Positions 44,322 to 51,745 of a stretch of 64,000 bases of DNA are shown piece after piece. This DNA is from Bermanella sp040371755 (GTDB lineage Bacteria > Pseudomonadota > Gammaproteobacteria > Pseudomonadales > Oceanobacteraceae): NCBI RefSeq assembly GCF_040371755.1, contig NZ_BAABWE010000007.1, forward strand, positions 1 to 64,000, read 5' to 3'. Below the pieces are notes generated by a model. The model saw nothing but the letters and a program-made list of their open reading frames with translations, did not search any database and was not told where the DNA came from. Position 1 is the first letter of the stretch. Each line of letters starts with the position of its first letter. The position numbers and the translations under genes were made by a program.

Positions 44322-44534
44322 GATGGGTCCTTTGGGTGGGTCTTTTGTATTGGTGGTATTTTGATCAGGGTTTGTGGGGAAAGTTCAGGGTGATTTGTTA
44401 TTACTGTGTTGGTGGTAATCCATATTAGTAGGTCGAACTCGGCGTGCCCCTTGTGGGTATTATTTCGACAATATTGCAAGTGCGTAATTTTTTCACCAAT
44501 AACTATTTAGGCTTTTCATATCTGGAGCATTAAT
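44322..44534. other. Intergenic DNA with the first copy of a 19-base repeat
   Basis: TCGGCGTGCCCCTTGTGGG at 44439-44457 recurs exactly at 44708-44726 on the other side of the 131-bp repeat. GGTAATCCAT nearby (44413) recurs near 51259 downstream of the thiamine operon. Otherwise nothing recognisable was seen. Confidence 0.5.
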
Positions 44535-44665
44535 GCCAGCACGGTTTCTTTTCTCGGGATTGCATCCCGGACCCTGCTTCGCGGCGCCGCACGAACCGCT
44601 CGCCTCTAATAGGGTGATCGGGACGCTTTGGTTGTAGCGGCTCGTGAATGCCGCAATATGTTATC
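44535..44665 (+). repeat. 131-bp direct repeat, copy A, upstream of thiamine locus
   Basis: Starts GCCAGCACGGTTTCTTTTCT and ends CGTGAATGCCGC...TTATC. The copy at 51363-51493 has the same length, the same orientation and clear identity throughout (left third almost identical; middle diverged; right end ...CGTGAATGCCGCA again strong). Internal GC-rich inverted segments (GCGGCGCCGC; AGCGG/CCGCT) predict a folded RNA or DNA. The two copies bracket 6.7 kb with the thiamine operon. Confidence 0.85.
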
Positions 44666-44707
44666 GTTTCGTGCTTGGTTTGTGGTTGGTACTGAAGCAT
44701 TGTGGGA

Positions 44708-44726
44708 TCGGCGTGCCCCTTGTGGG
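44708..44726 (+). repeat. 19-bp direct repeat, second copy
   Basis: TCGGCGTGCCCCTTGTGGG is identical to 44439-44457. The pair flanks the 131-bp repeat copy A at about 77 and 42 bases, so all three may be parts of one larger composite repeat. Confidence 0.6.
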
Positions 44727-44769
44727 CATGCGATGAACTGATCGAATAAAGTCGCAGTTTCAATCCCCC

Positions 44770-44926
44770 CTTGCCCTAATTCTCCATAATCACGTATCAT
44801 CCCCCCAGTTCACGAAGTGCTAAGCAAATATGCTTAGCTGATACTTTACCCGTTGAACTCTTTTAATTTAGCTGATGCTATCGTGTAGTTATTAGTGGTG
44901 ACTTAACTGAGAAAGGTTGATTATGC
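44770..44926 (+). promoter_or_regulatory. Decayed duplicate of the TPP riboswitch and thiC leader
   Basis: This stretch aligns with the thiC leader at about 45455-45690. Shared landmarks: CCCTTGCCC, CGTATCAT, GCTTAGCTGA, ACTTTACCCGTTGAAC, and TTAGTGGTGACTTAACT shortly before an ATG (44923). TPP-contacting elements have decayed: ACGGGGTGCC is ACGAAGTGCT, CTGAGA is CTGATA, ACCTGATCCG is lost, and the GGCGTAGGAA pyrophosphate helix is missing. It should not bind TPP. The ATG after it opens only 5 codons (MHPS-stop). Confidence 0.8.
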
Positions 44927-45039
44927 ATCCATCTTGATAGCAATAGCATTCATGATAATCGGCTTGCGAATGTTAATTGAGATTTAACTATTACTAAGTC
45001 ACTGCTTGCCAGTGAAAAGTGTACATTTAAGAGAAATTT

Positions 45040-45363
45040 ATGAAAAAAGTCTTATCGCCTTTATTACTTTTGGGATTATGTTTCAATGCATATGCGGGAG
45101 ATATTGCAAATGGTGCAACGGTTCTTAAAGTTGCTAACATTTCTAGCAATGTCGATACATTCGCAGTTACCGTTGATTCGTCTTTAGTTGATTGTGCACG
45201 TAATATTATATTCTTTCCAGCTAGTGCAGCCCCAAACAAAGAATCTCATGCAAGAGCTTATTCTACAGCGTTAACAGCACTATCAACGGGCATGAAAGTC
45301 AGACTATATAATTATGATTCAAACTCTTGTACAGATGCATCATTTATTGAAATATCAAAATAA
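45040..45363 (+). CDS. Small secreted hypothetical protein (DUF5992-like)
   Basis: A 107-residue protein with a clear signal peptide (MKKVLSPLLLLGLCFNAYA, cleavage after residue 19). The mature part of about 88 residues begins GDIANGATVLKVANISSN and contains two Cys (in LVDCARNI and NSCTDAS) that could form a disulfide, and RAYSTALTALSTGMKVRLYN. It looks like small periplasmic or secreted proteins of unknown function in the DUF5992 group (recalled, not searched). It lies between the decayed and intact TPP riboswitches, and GAGA is the only weak ribosome site before it. Control by the decayed riboswitch is doubtful. Confidence 0.75.
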   Translation: MKKVLSPLLLLGLCFNAYAGDIANGATVLKVANISSNVDTFAVTVDSSLVDCARNIIFFPASAAPNKESHARAYSTALTALSTGMKVRLYNYDSNSCTDASFIEISK

Positions 45364-45461
45364 ATATAAAAATATGGCTTAGTCAAATACTAGAAAGTTG
45401 GTTTCGGATATCCTTACGAGGTACGGCTGGCCTTAAATATTAACCTCTACTTCTCCCTTGC

Positions 45462-45575
45462 CCCTAAATCCCGTATCATACCCACAGCTCACGGGGTGCC
45501 AAGCATATTGCTTAGCTGAGACTTTACCCGTTGAACCTGATCCGACTAGCATCGGCGTAGGAATGAGCGTGGTTT
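45462..45575 (+). promoter_or_regulatory. TPP riboswitch (THI element)
   Basis: The conserved THI blocks are present in order: CACGGGGTGCC, a variable stem with GCATATTGCTTAGCTGAGA, ACCCGTTGAACCTGATCCG, and ATCGGCGTAGGAATGAG. These are the pyrimidine sensor (CUGAGA) and pyrophosphate sensor (GGCGUAGGAA) helices. Binding thiamine diphosphate should repress the operon that starts at thiC. Confidence 0.96.
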
Positions 45576-45652
45576 ATTTCTGGTTGTGCACCCAAAATCC
45601 GTGTGCATTGTATAAACCCATTGAATCTATTGCTCTTGCAATAGGTGCTCAC

Positions 45653-45690
45653 ACGTCCTTGTTAGTGGTGACTTAACTCAAATAAGGACC
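45653..45690 (+). promoter_or_regulatory. Possible Shine-Dalgarno-sequestering stem before thiC
   Basis: GTCCTT at 45655-45660 is complementary to AAGGAC at 45684-45689, which contains the thiC ribosome binding site. The arms enclose the conserved GTTAGTGGTGACTTAACT. Translation control by hiding AAGGA in the TPP-bound state is the usual mode in gammaproteobacterial thiC leaders. Confidence 0.55.
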
Positions 45691-45694
45691 CACT

Positions 45695-47593
45695 ATGCAA
45701 TCTGATAACAACTCCATTCAAGCGGCTCAGCTTGCCAATGTAAATCCAGACCTGATCACTCGCACTCCATTACCGGGCAGCGAAAAAGTGTATATTCAAA
45801 GCGAAACCCGCCCAGATGTGCGCGTGCCCATGCGTAAGGTGAATTTAACCGACGGTACGGACATTACCCTTTACGATACCTCTGGCCCGTATACGGATGT
45901 GAATGCCGAGGTGGATGTACACAAGGGTATTGATACCAGCCCACGTAACAAATGGATTGAAGAGCGCCAAGATAGCGAAACCTACGAAGGCCGTGATACC
46001 AAGCCAGAAGATAACGGCATAGACGATTCATACAAAGCCTTTCAGTTTTATAATCCGCACCTACAACGTCAACCTCGTCGTGCAAAAGCAGGTAAAAATG
46101 TTAGCCAATTGCATTACGCGCGCCAAGGCATTATTACCGCTGAAATGGAGTACGTGGCATTGCGTGAAAACCAAAAACGCGAAGCCTTGATCAATGAATT
46201 CACTACCCCAGAGCGTGAAGCCCGTTTAAAAGGCAACCCAATGGGGGCGGCTATTCCACAGACAATCACCGCTGAATTTGTACGTGACGAAATTGCTCGC
46301 GGTCGCGCCATTATTCCAGCCAACATTAATCACCCAGAGTTAGAGCCCATGATTATTGGCCGTAACTTTTTGGTTAAAGTAAACGCCAATATTGGTAATA
46401 GTGCGTTAACGTCGTCTATTGAAGAAGAAGTTGAAAAACTTGTTTGGTCTACCCGTTGGGGTGGCGATACCGTAATGGATTTATCCACCGGTAAACACAT
46501 TCACAGTACCCGCGATTACATTATCCGTAATTCCCCTGTACCCATTGGTACAGTGCCTTTGTATCAAGCGCTAGAAAAAGTAAACGGCATTGCTGAAGAT
46601 TTAACATGGGAAATTTTCCGCGATACGTTAATCGAGCAAGCAGAGCAGGGCGTGGATTACTTTACCATTCACGCTGGTATTCGTTTGGCCCATGTGCCGT
46701 TAACCGCTGACCGCGTCACAGGTATTGTGAGCCGTGGTGGTTCTATCATGGCGAAATGGTGTATCGCACACCACAAAGAAAGCTTTTTGTATGAGCACTT
46801 TGAAGACATTTGCGAAATCATGAAAACCTACGACGTGAGTTTTTCATTAGGGGATGGCCTGCGCCCGGGTTCCCAAGCAGATGCCAACGACGCAGCCCAA
46901 TTTGCCGAACTCGAAACCTTAGGTGAATTAACGCAAATCGCGTGGAAGCACGACGTGCAAGTGATGATTGAAGGCCCAGGTCATGTGCCTATGCACATGA
47001 TTCAAGCCAACATGGATAAACAGCTAGAATGCTGTGACGAAGCCCCTTTCTATACGTTAGGGCCACTCACCACGGACATTGCACCGGGTTATGATCACAT
47101 TACCTCTGGTATTGGTGCAGCTATGATCGGTTGGTTTGGCTGTGCCATGTTGTGTTATGTCACACCAAAAGAGCACCTAGGTTTACCCAACCGTGATGAT
47201 GTAAAAGTAGGCATTATCACTTATAAGCTGGCGGCTCACGCAGCGGATATTGCTAAAGGTCATCCGGGGGCTCGTTACCGCGACGACATGATGTCAAAAG
47301 CCCGTTTTGAATTTCGTTGGGAAGATCAATTCAACCTAGGTTTAGACCCAGACACCGCCCGTGAATATCACGACGAAACCTTACCTAAAGACAGCGCAAA
47401 AGTAGCGCATTTTTGTTCCATGTGTGGGCCGAAATTTTGCTCTATGAAAATCTCGCAAGAAGTACGAGACTACTCGAAAGACTTTAGCCCAGAAGCCATT
47501 AAACAAGGTATGGCAGAAAAAAGTGCGGAATTTAAAGCACTGGGCAGCGAGGTTTACGTGCCAAGTAAAAAAGCGCAAACCGAGGACGCCTAA
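45695..47593 (+). CDS. thiC: Phosphomethylpyrimidine synthase ThiC
   Basis: A 632-residue radical-SAM enzyme that rearranges aminoimidazole ribotide to the pyrimidine phosphate of thiamine. The C-terminal cluster motif FCSMCGPKFCSMK (CxxCxxxxC) binds the 4Fe-4S centre; GNSALTSSIEEEVEKLVWST, TIHAGIRLAHVPLT, SLGDGLRPGSQADANDAAQF and EGPGHVPMHMIQANM are family hallmarks. AAGGA lies 6-10 bases before the start. First gene of the thi operon and directly under the TPP riboswitch. Confidence 0.99.
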   Translation: MQSDNNSIQAAQLANVNPDLITRTPLPGSEKVYIQSETRPDVRVPMRKVNLTDGTDITLYDTSGPYTDVNAEVDVHKGIDTSPRNKWIEERQDSETYEGRDTKPEDNGIDDSYKAFQFYNPHLQRQPRRAKAGKNVSQLHYARQGIITAEMEYVALRENQKREALINEFTTPEREARLKGNPMGAAIPQTITAEFVRDEIARGRAIIPANINHPELEPMIIGRNFLVKVNANIGNSALTSSIEEEVEKLVWSTRWGGDTVMDLSTGKHIHSTRDYIIRNSPVPIGTVPLYQALEKVNGIAEDLTWEIFRDTLIEQAEQGVDYFTIHAGIRLAHVPLTADRVTGIVSRGGSIMAKWCIAHHKESFLYEHFEDICEIMKTYDVSFSLGDGLRPGSQADANDAAQFAELETLGELTQIAWKHDVQVMIEGPGHVPMHMIQANMDKQLECCDEAPFYTLGPLTTDIAPGYDHITSGIGAAMIGWFGCAMLCYVTPKEHLGLPNRDDVKVGIITYKLAAHAADIAKGHPGARYRDDMMSKARFEFRWEDQFNLGLDPDTAREYHDETLPKDSAKVAHFCSMCGPKFCSMKISQEVRDYSKDFSPEAIKQGMAEKSAEFKALGSEVYVPSKKAQTEDA

Positions 47594-47595
47594 CC

Positions 47596-48660
47596 ATGAA
47601 CCTAGCAGATGGATACACCAAAAAGGTCGCCATCGTTGGGGCAGGGATTAGTGGCAGTTTAACTGCATGGCATTTGCAGCAACTTGGGTGTGAGATTCAT
47701 ATTTATGAACCAGACGAACACAAAAAAAGTTGCTCGTTTACGGCTGCGGGTATGCTCGCCCCCATGGCGGAATTAGAAAGCGCCAATGATCATATCTATC
47801 AACTAGGCATGCACTCCATTGCGTTATGGCCGCAAATTATTGCGGCACTTGGGGGGAATATTTTTCATCGCGACAATGGCACACTGGTGGTGTGTCATCG
47901 TCAAGATGAAGGGGTGTTTAATCAACTTTTAAGTACCTTAAAAAATAAACTAGGGGGCAATTTTTCCCAGCAGTGTGAGGTTGTACATTCGCAATCTTTA
48001 GAGCGCGAATTAAAACCTTTAGGCACCTCGTTACTGCTTCAAAACGAAGCTCAAGTGGACGCCCATCAAGCCCTTAATGCATTGCATCAAAGCTTAAAAA
48101 GCAACAGCCATTGGCATGCCAGAAAGGCGGATAAATTATCCGCATATAAGGTGAATGATGAAACCTTTGATTGGGTGTTTGATTGTCGTGGTTTGGCAGC
48201 CAAACACGATATTAATGGCTTACACGGTGTACGTGGTGAAGTAATTACGGTGCACGCACCGCAGGTAAATATCGAGCGCATGGTGCGCGTCATGCACCCA
48301 AGATATCGCATTTATATAGTGCCGCGGGAAAATCAAAAATACATGATAGGTGCCACCGAAATACAGTCGGACGATACTGGGCCCATGAGTGTACGTTCCA
48401 CCTTGGAATTATTATCTGCCGCTTTTAGTGTGCATTCGGGTTTTGCCGAGGCGCGTATTTTAGGGCTAGACACCAACGTACGACCTGCCACCTTGGATCA
48501 TCAACCTGTGATTGACCATCAAGCAGGATTAACGCGTATCAATGGTTTGTACCGTCATGGGTATTTATTGGCCCCAGCTGTGGTGGCAAAAGCGTTACAG
48601 GAATTGGGGTTCAACACACAACAACACTTAATGCAGGCTGAATATGAAAATTGTATTTAA
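47596..48660 (+). CDS. thiO: Glycine oxidase ThiO
   Basis: A 354-residue D-amino-acid-oxidase-family flavoprotein that oxidises glycine with O2 to give dehydroglycine for the thiazole ring. FAD site: KVAIVGAGISGSLTAWHLQQ, then FTAAGMLAPMAELE; late motifs are YRIYIVPRENQKYMIGATE and PATLDHQPVI. It starts 2 bases after the thiC stop. Choice of ThiO over ThiH indicates an aerobic route to dehydroglycine. Confidence 0.94.
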   Translation: MNLADGYTKKVAIVGAGISGSLTAWHLQQLGCEIHIYEPDEHKKSCSFTAAGMLAPMAELESANDHIYQLGMHSIALWPQIIAALGGNIFHRDNGTLVVCHRQDEGVFNQLLSTLKNKLGGNFSQQCEVVHSQSLERELKPLGTSLLLQNEAQVDAHQALNALHQSLKSNSHWHARKADKLSAYKVNDETFDWVFDCRGLAAKHDINGLHGVRGEVITVHAPQVNIERMVRVMHPRYRIYIVPRENQKYMIGATEIQSDDTGPMSVRSTLELLSAAFSVHSGFAEARILGLDTNVRPATLDHQPVIDHQAGLTRINGLYRHGYLLAPAVVAKALQELGFNTQQHLMQAEYENCI

Positions 48661-48856
48661 TGGACAAACCGTTGAGTTGCCAAATACGCATACGCTTAGT
48701 GCATTGTTAACCGATTCAAACCTGACTAAAGGTTTATCCATTGAACAAGCTGTGGTGGCGGTGAATCAAACCTTGGTTCACAAAAGTGATTATGAAACCC
48801 TAATTATTCATGAAGGGGATCAAATCGAAATGCTTACTGCCGTGGTCGGTGGCTAA
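48644..48856 (+). CDS. thiS: Sulfur carrier protein ThiS
   Basis: A 70-residue ubiquitin-fold protein ending VVGG; the C-terminal Gly is adenylated and turned into a thiocarboxylate that donates sulfur to the thiazole. MKIVFNGQTVELPNTHTLSA and EQAVVAVNQTLVHKSDY are typical. The start overlaps the thiO end by 17 bases. The adenylating partner ThiF is not in the window. Confidence 0.95.
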   Translation: MKIVFNGQTVELPNTHTLSALLTDSNLTKGLSIEQAVVAVNQTLVHKSDYETLIIHEGDQIEMLTAVVGG

Positions 48857-48868
48857 CAGGAGATTCAA

Positions 48869-49660
48869 ATGTGGCACATTGCAGGTAAAACCCTAGACAG
48901 CCGTTTTTTAATCGGCACCGCCATGTATGACTCACCTGAGATCATGCAGCAATCCATCGACGCCTCTGGCTCGCAAATCATTACGGTATCCCTGCGCAGG
49001 CAAAGCGCAGGGGGCAGTGATAACCAAGTGTTTTGGGAGTTTTTGCAAAGCTTTCAACAAAACAATCGTTATTTATTACCTAACACAGCAGGTTGTCATA
49101 ACGCCAAAGAGGCAATACTTACCGCACAAATGGCGCGTGAATTATTTAAAACCAATTGGGTAAAACTTGAAGTCATTGGGGATGATTACACCTTACAGCC
49201 TGATCCGTTTCAATTAGTAGAAGCGGCGAAAGAACTCATCCAACAAGGGTTTGAAGTATTTCCTTATTGCACCGACGATTTAATCCTTTGCGAAAAATTA
49301 TTAGAAGTGGGTTGTAATATTTTAATGCCGTGGGGCGCACCTATTGGTACAGGTAAAGGATTAATGAATCCTTACGCGCTAACCCTATTACGTGAACGCT
49401 TTCCCAATGTGCCACTGATTGTGGATGCGGGCATTGGTAAGCCCAGCCATGCAGCACACGCCATGGAATTAGGCTTTGATGGGGTATTACTGAATACCGC
49501 CGTGGCAAAAGCCCAAGACAGTATTAAAATGTCCAAGGCGTTTAAACACGGTATTGAGGCAGGGCGATTGGCTTACGAGGCCGGTTGTATGCAAGAGCAA
49601 CAAAAAGCCCAAGCCAGTACAGCAGTGGTTGGGCAACCGTTTTGGCATTTAGAGGAATAA
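48869..49660 (+). CDS. thiG: Thiazole synthase ThiG
   Basis: A 263-residue TIM-barrel enzyme forming thiazole phosphate from deoxyxylulose 5-phosphate, dehydroglycine and ThiS thiocarboxylate. Motifs: SRFLIGTAMYDSPEIM, ITVSLRRQ, LPNTAGCHNAKEAI, WVKLEVIGDD (Schiff-base Lys), LMPWGAPIGTGKGLMNP and VDAGIGKPSHAAHAMELGFD. AGGAG precedes the start by 8 bases, 12 bases after thiS. Confidence 0.98.
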   Translation: MWHIAGKTLDSRFLIGTAMYDSPEIMQQSIDASGSQIITVSLRRQSAGGSDNQVFWEFLQSFQQNNRYLLPNTAGCHNAKEAILTAQMARELFKTNWVKLEVIGDDYTLQPDPFQLVEAAKELIQQGFEVFPYCTDDLILCEKLLEVGCNILMPWGAPIGTGKGLMNPYALTLLRERFPNVPLIVDAGIGKPSHAAHAMELGFDGVLLNTAVAKAQDSIKMSKAFKHGIEAGRLAYEAGCMQEQQKAQASTAVVGQPFWHLEE

Positions 49661-49662
49661 AC

Positions 49663-51177
49663 ATGAAACCTGCTGTATTGAGTATTTCAGCTCATGATCC
49701 TTTAGCCATGTCAGGCATTGCCATGGATCAAAGGGCCCTTTCGGTTTTGAATGTCCATTGCGCCAGTTGTATCACGGCCACTACATCCCAAAATCAACGG
49801 GATTTTTTTGCCATTAACGCCGTTGATGCAAATGCATTCAAAAGTCAGTTAGATGCACTGGCTAAACAAGATGTGTTTAGTGTAATTAAAATAGGCATGG
49901 TGCCCAATTTAGATATTGCTAAAACGTTAGCGGCTCACCCAATTATGCAAAATAAAACAGTGGTTCTGGACCCTGTTATTGCAACAAGTAGTGAAGAAGC
50001 AAATAACGTAAATGTTATTCACACAGAACGCTTATCGGCATTACTGTATTTATTGCCTTTAGTTAATGTATTAACCCCCAACCTTAATGAAGCCAAGTTA
50101 TTGTTAAAAGGCTCTGGCATACCATACACGCCAGAAATGAGTCATGCGGATTTAGCGTTAGCACTGCTTGATTGTGGAGTAGAGCACGTGCTGTTAAAAG
50201 GTGGCCATGGAAATACACCTGCGCGGGATATTTACGCATCTAAAACGCAATATTTTCACTTGGAACACATTACATACGATCACACATTTAATCGCGGTAC
50301 AGGTTGTGCCATGGCGTCACTTATTGCAGGTGCGTGTGCGCTACAACATACAGTGGCCGATGCCGTAGTCATGGCAAAAATGGTTATGCAAGCTGGCTGG
50401 CAAAACCCGTATCAATTAGATAAACAAACTGGGGGCTTTAACTTTGAGCAACTTTCCCCGTTTGAAACGCTAAATGTAAGAGAAGAAAGCCAAGAAACAC
50501 GTAACAGCATTCAAGTACCTTACGAATTACCTAATGTATTTGTTAAAGAAGCCGAGACCGAGCTTTCATTTTTGCCCTGTAAACATGATTTAGGCTTATA
50601 TCCAATAGTTGATCGTGCCCAGTGGTTAAACCGCTTATTACCCTTAGGGGTGAAAATCATTCAACTACGTATAAAAGACTTAAACGGTGATGATCTAAAA
50701 AATGAAATTCAGCAAGCAGTGCATATCGCTAAACAATTTAATTGCCAATTATTTATAAATGATTACTGGCAATTGGCCATTGAATACGGTGCTTATGGTG
50801 TACACCTAGGGCAAGAAGACATAGACGATGCGGATTTAGAACATATTGCAAAATCCGGTTTACGCCTAGGTTTAAGTAGCCATTGTTTTTACGAAGTGGC
50901 TCGCGCAAAAACCATTAAACCTTCCTATATTGCGTTCGGCCCTGTGTACGCCACTCAAACCAAAGACATGCCTTGGATTCCCCAAGGGGCTAATGGTTTA
51001 ACCATTTGGCGTAAGCTGCTGAAGGATTTTCCAATGGTGGCCATTGGCGGTATTCATGATGAACGCTTTTCACAAGTAAAAGCCACAGGAGTGGATTCAA
51101 TTGCAATGGTCAGTGCCATTACTGCGCAGGATGATCCAGAGGGAGCGTGTTTGGGGTATATGGAGGAATGGGGTTAA
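49663..51177 (+). CDS. thiDE: Bifunctional hydroxymethylpyrimidine (phosphate) kinase / thiamine-phosphate synthase
   Basis: The start is taken at ATG 49663 (MKPAVLSISAHDP, 504 residues), 2 bases after the thiG stop with AGAGGA upstream; a longer frame from 49585 would overlap thiG. Residues 1 to about 265 are a ribokinase-fold ThiD (CITATTSQNQ, VLDPVIATSS, LTPNLNEAKLLL, NRGTGCAMAS), though the usual GGAGI substrate loop reads MSGIA. Residues about 310-504 are ThiE (LYPIVDRAQWL, IIQLRIKD, LFINDYWQLAIEYGAYGVHL, YIAFGPVYATQTK, VAIGGI). It joins pyrimidine and thiazole to thiamine phosphate and ends the operon. Confidence 0.94.
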   Translation: MKPAVLSISAHDPLAMSGIAMDQRALSVLNVHCASCITATTSQNQRDFFAINAVDANAFKSQLDALAKQDVFSVIKIGMVPNLDIAKTLAAHPIMQNKTVVLDPVIATSSEEANNVNVIHTERLSALLYLLPLVNVLTPNLNEAKLLLKGSGIPYTPEMSHADLALALLDCGVEHVLLKGGHGNTPARDIYASKTQYFHLEHITYDHTFNRGTGCAMASLIAGACALQHTVADAVVMAKMVMQAGWQNPYQLDKQTGGFNFEQLSPFETLNVREESQETRNSIQVPYELPNVFVKEAETELSFLPCKHDLGLYPIVDRAQWLNRLLPLGVKIIQLRIKDLNGDDLKNEIQQAVHIAKQFNCQLFINDYWQLAIEYGAYGVHLGQEDIDDADLEHIAKSGLRLGLSSHCFYEVARAKTIKPSYIAFGPVYATQTKDMPWIPQGANGLTIWRKLLKDFPMVAIGGIHDERFSQVKATGVDSIAMVSAITAQDDPEGACLGYMEEWG

Positions 51178-51193
51178 TATTTTTTGAGTGATG

Positions 51194-51226
51194 TGTAGCT
51201 TGGATAAGCGAAGCGCCATCCGAGGT
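51194..51226. repeat. REP-like fragment downstream of thiDE
   Basis: GTAGCTTGGATAAGCGAAGC followed by GCCATCCGAG resembles the GTAGG-TGGATAAGCGCAGCGCATCC repeats common in gammaproteobacteria: GGAT/ATCC arms around GCG-rich sequence. It is short and imperfect. Confidence 0.5.
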
Positions 51227-51362
51227 TTGATGTGGCTTCTTGTCATTATCACCTATGCGGTAATCCATGTTGCTTTGTGAGAGTGAGCCCGCACGGGATT
51301 GACGCATGAGCATCATCTAATTTCTGGTAATTATCTCAATAGCAGTTAGCTGAGTAATCAAA

Positions 51363-51493
51363 GCCAGCACGGTTTCTTTTCTCGGGGCTGCGTTTCGGAC
51401 CCTGCTTCGCGGCACCCCACGAGCCGCTCGTCATTTATGGAAGTATCGAAACGACTTGCTTATAGCGGCCCGTGAATGCCGCATTTTGTTATC
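51363..51493 (+). repeat. 131-bp direct repeat, copy B, downstream of thiamine locus
   Basis: Same length and orientation as 44535-44665, starting GCCAGCACGGTTTCTTTTCT and ending CCCGTGAATGCCGCA...TTATC. It differs mostly in the middle third. It lies in the 568-base gap between thiDE and the REC-PAS-GGDEF gene. Confidence 0.85.
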
Positions 51494-51745
51494 TAAACAG
51501 GTCTGGTTTTCAGGTGATTTTGATGGACAGAGAATATTCCTTATAATAAATTCTGAGTACATTGTGTAAAAATATTATCAATATTTTCTAGACTGAATGT
51601 CATAAAAAATTATTAAAAATACCCCTTTTTTTCTAAGTCTTTCTGATTCTCTATTAATGTAGTAGCGTCAACTCACGCTGAGCTGGCGAGGGGGGGGTAA
51701 AAACGGCTTAGGTTAAAACTTTAACGTAAATTAAGTAGTGTTTTG
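51494..51745. other. AT-rich spacer with a run of eight G
   Basis: The rest of the thiDE-GGDEF gap shows no gene or known motif. GAGGGGGGGG near 51690 is a homopolymer that may vary in length. The neighbouring GGDEF gene stops here, so a terminator would be expected, but no good hairpin with T run was found. Confidence 0.3.

Noticed and set aside
44530..44800. Overlapping minus-strand frames in the 131-bp repeat
   Set aside because: They are open only because the repeat is GC-rich and structured; no ribosome site and no protein-like pattern.
49585..49662. Longer ThiDE start overlapping thiG by 76 bases
   Set aside because: The extension has no homology, while ATG 49663 has AGAGGA upstream and follows the thiG stop.
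51680..51700. Run of eight G as a phase-variable switch
   Set aside because: It lies downstream of the nearest genes and not in a promoter or reading frame, so no switching role is supported.
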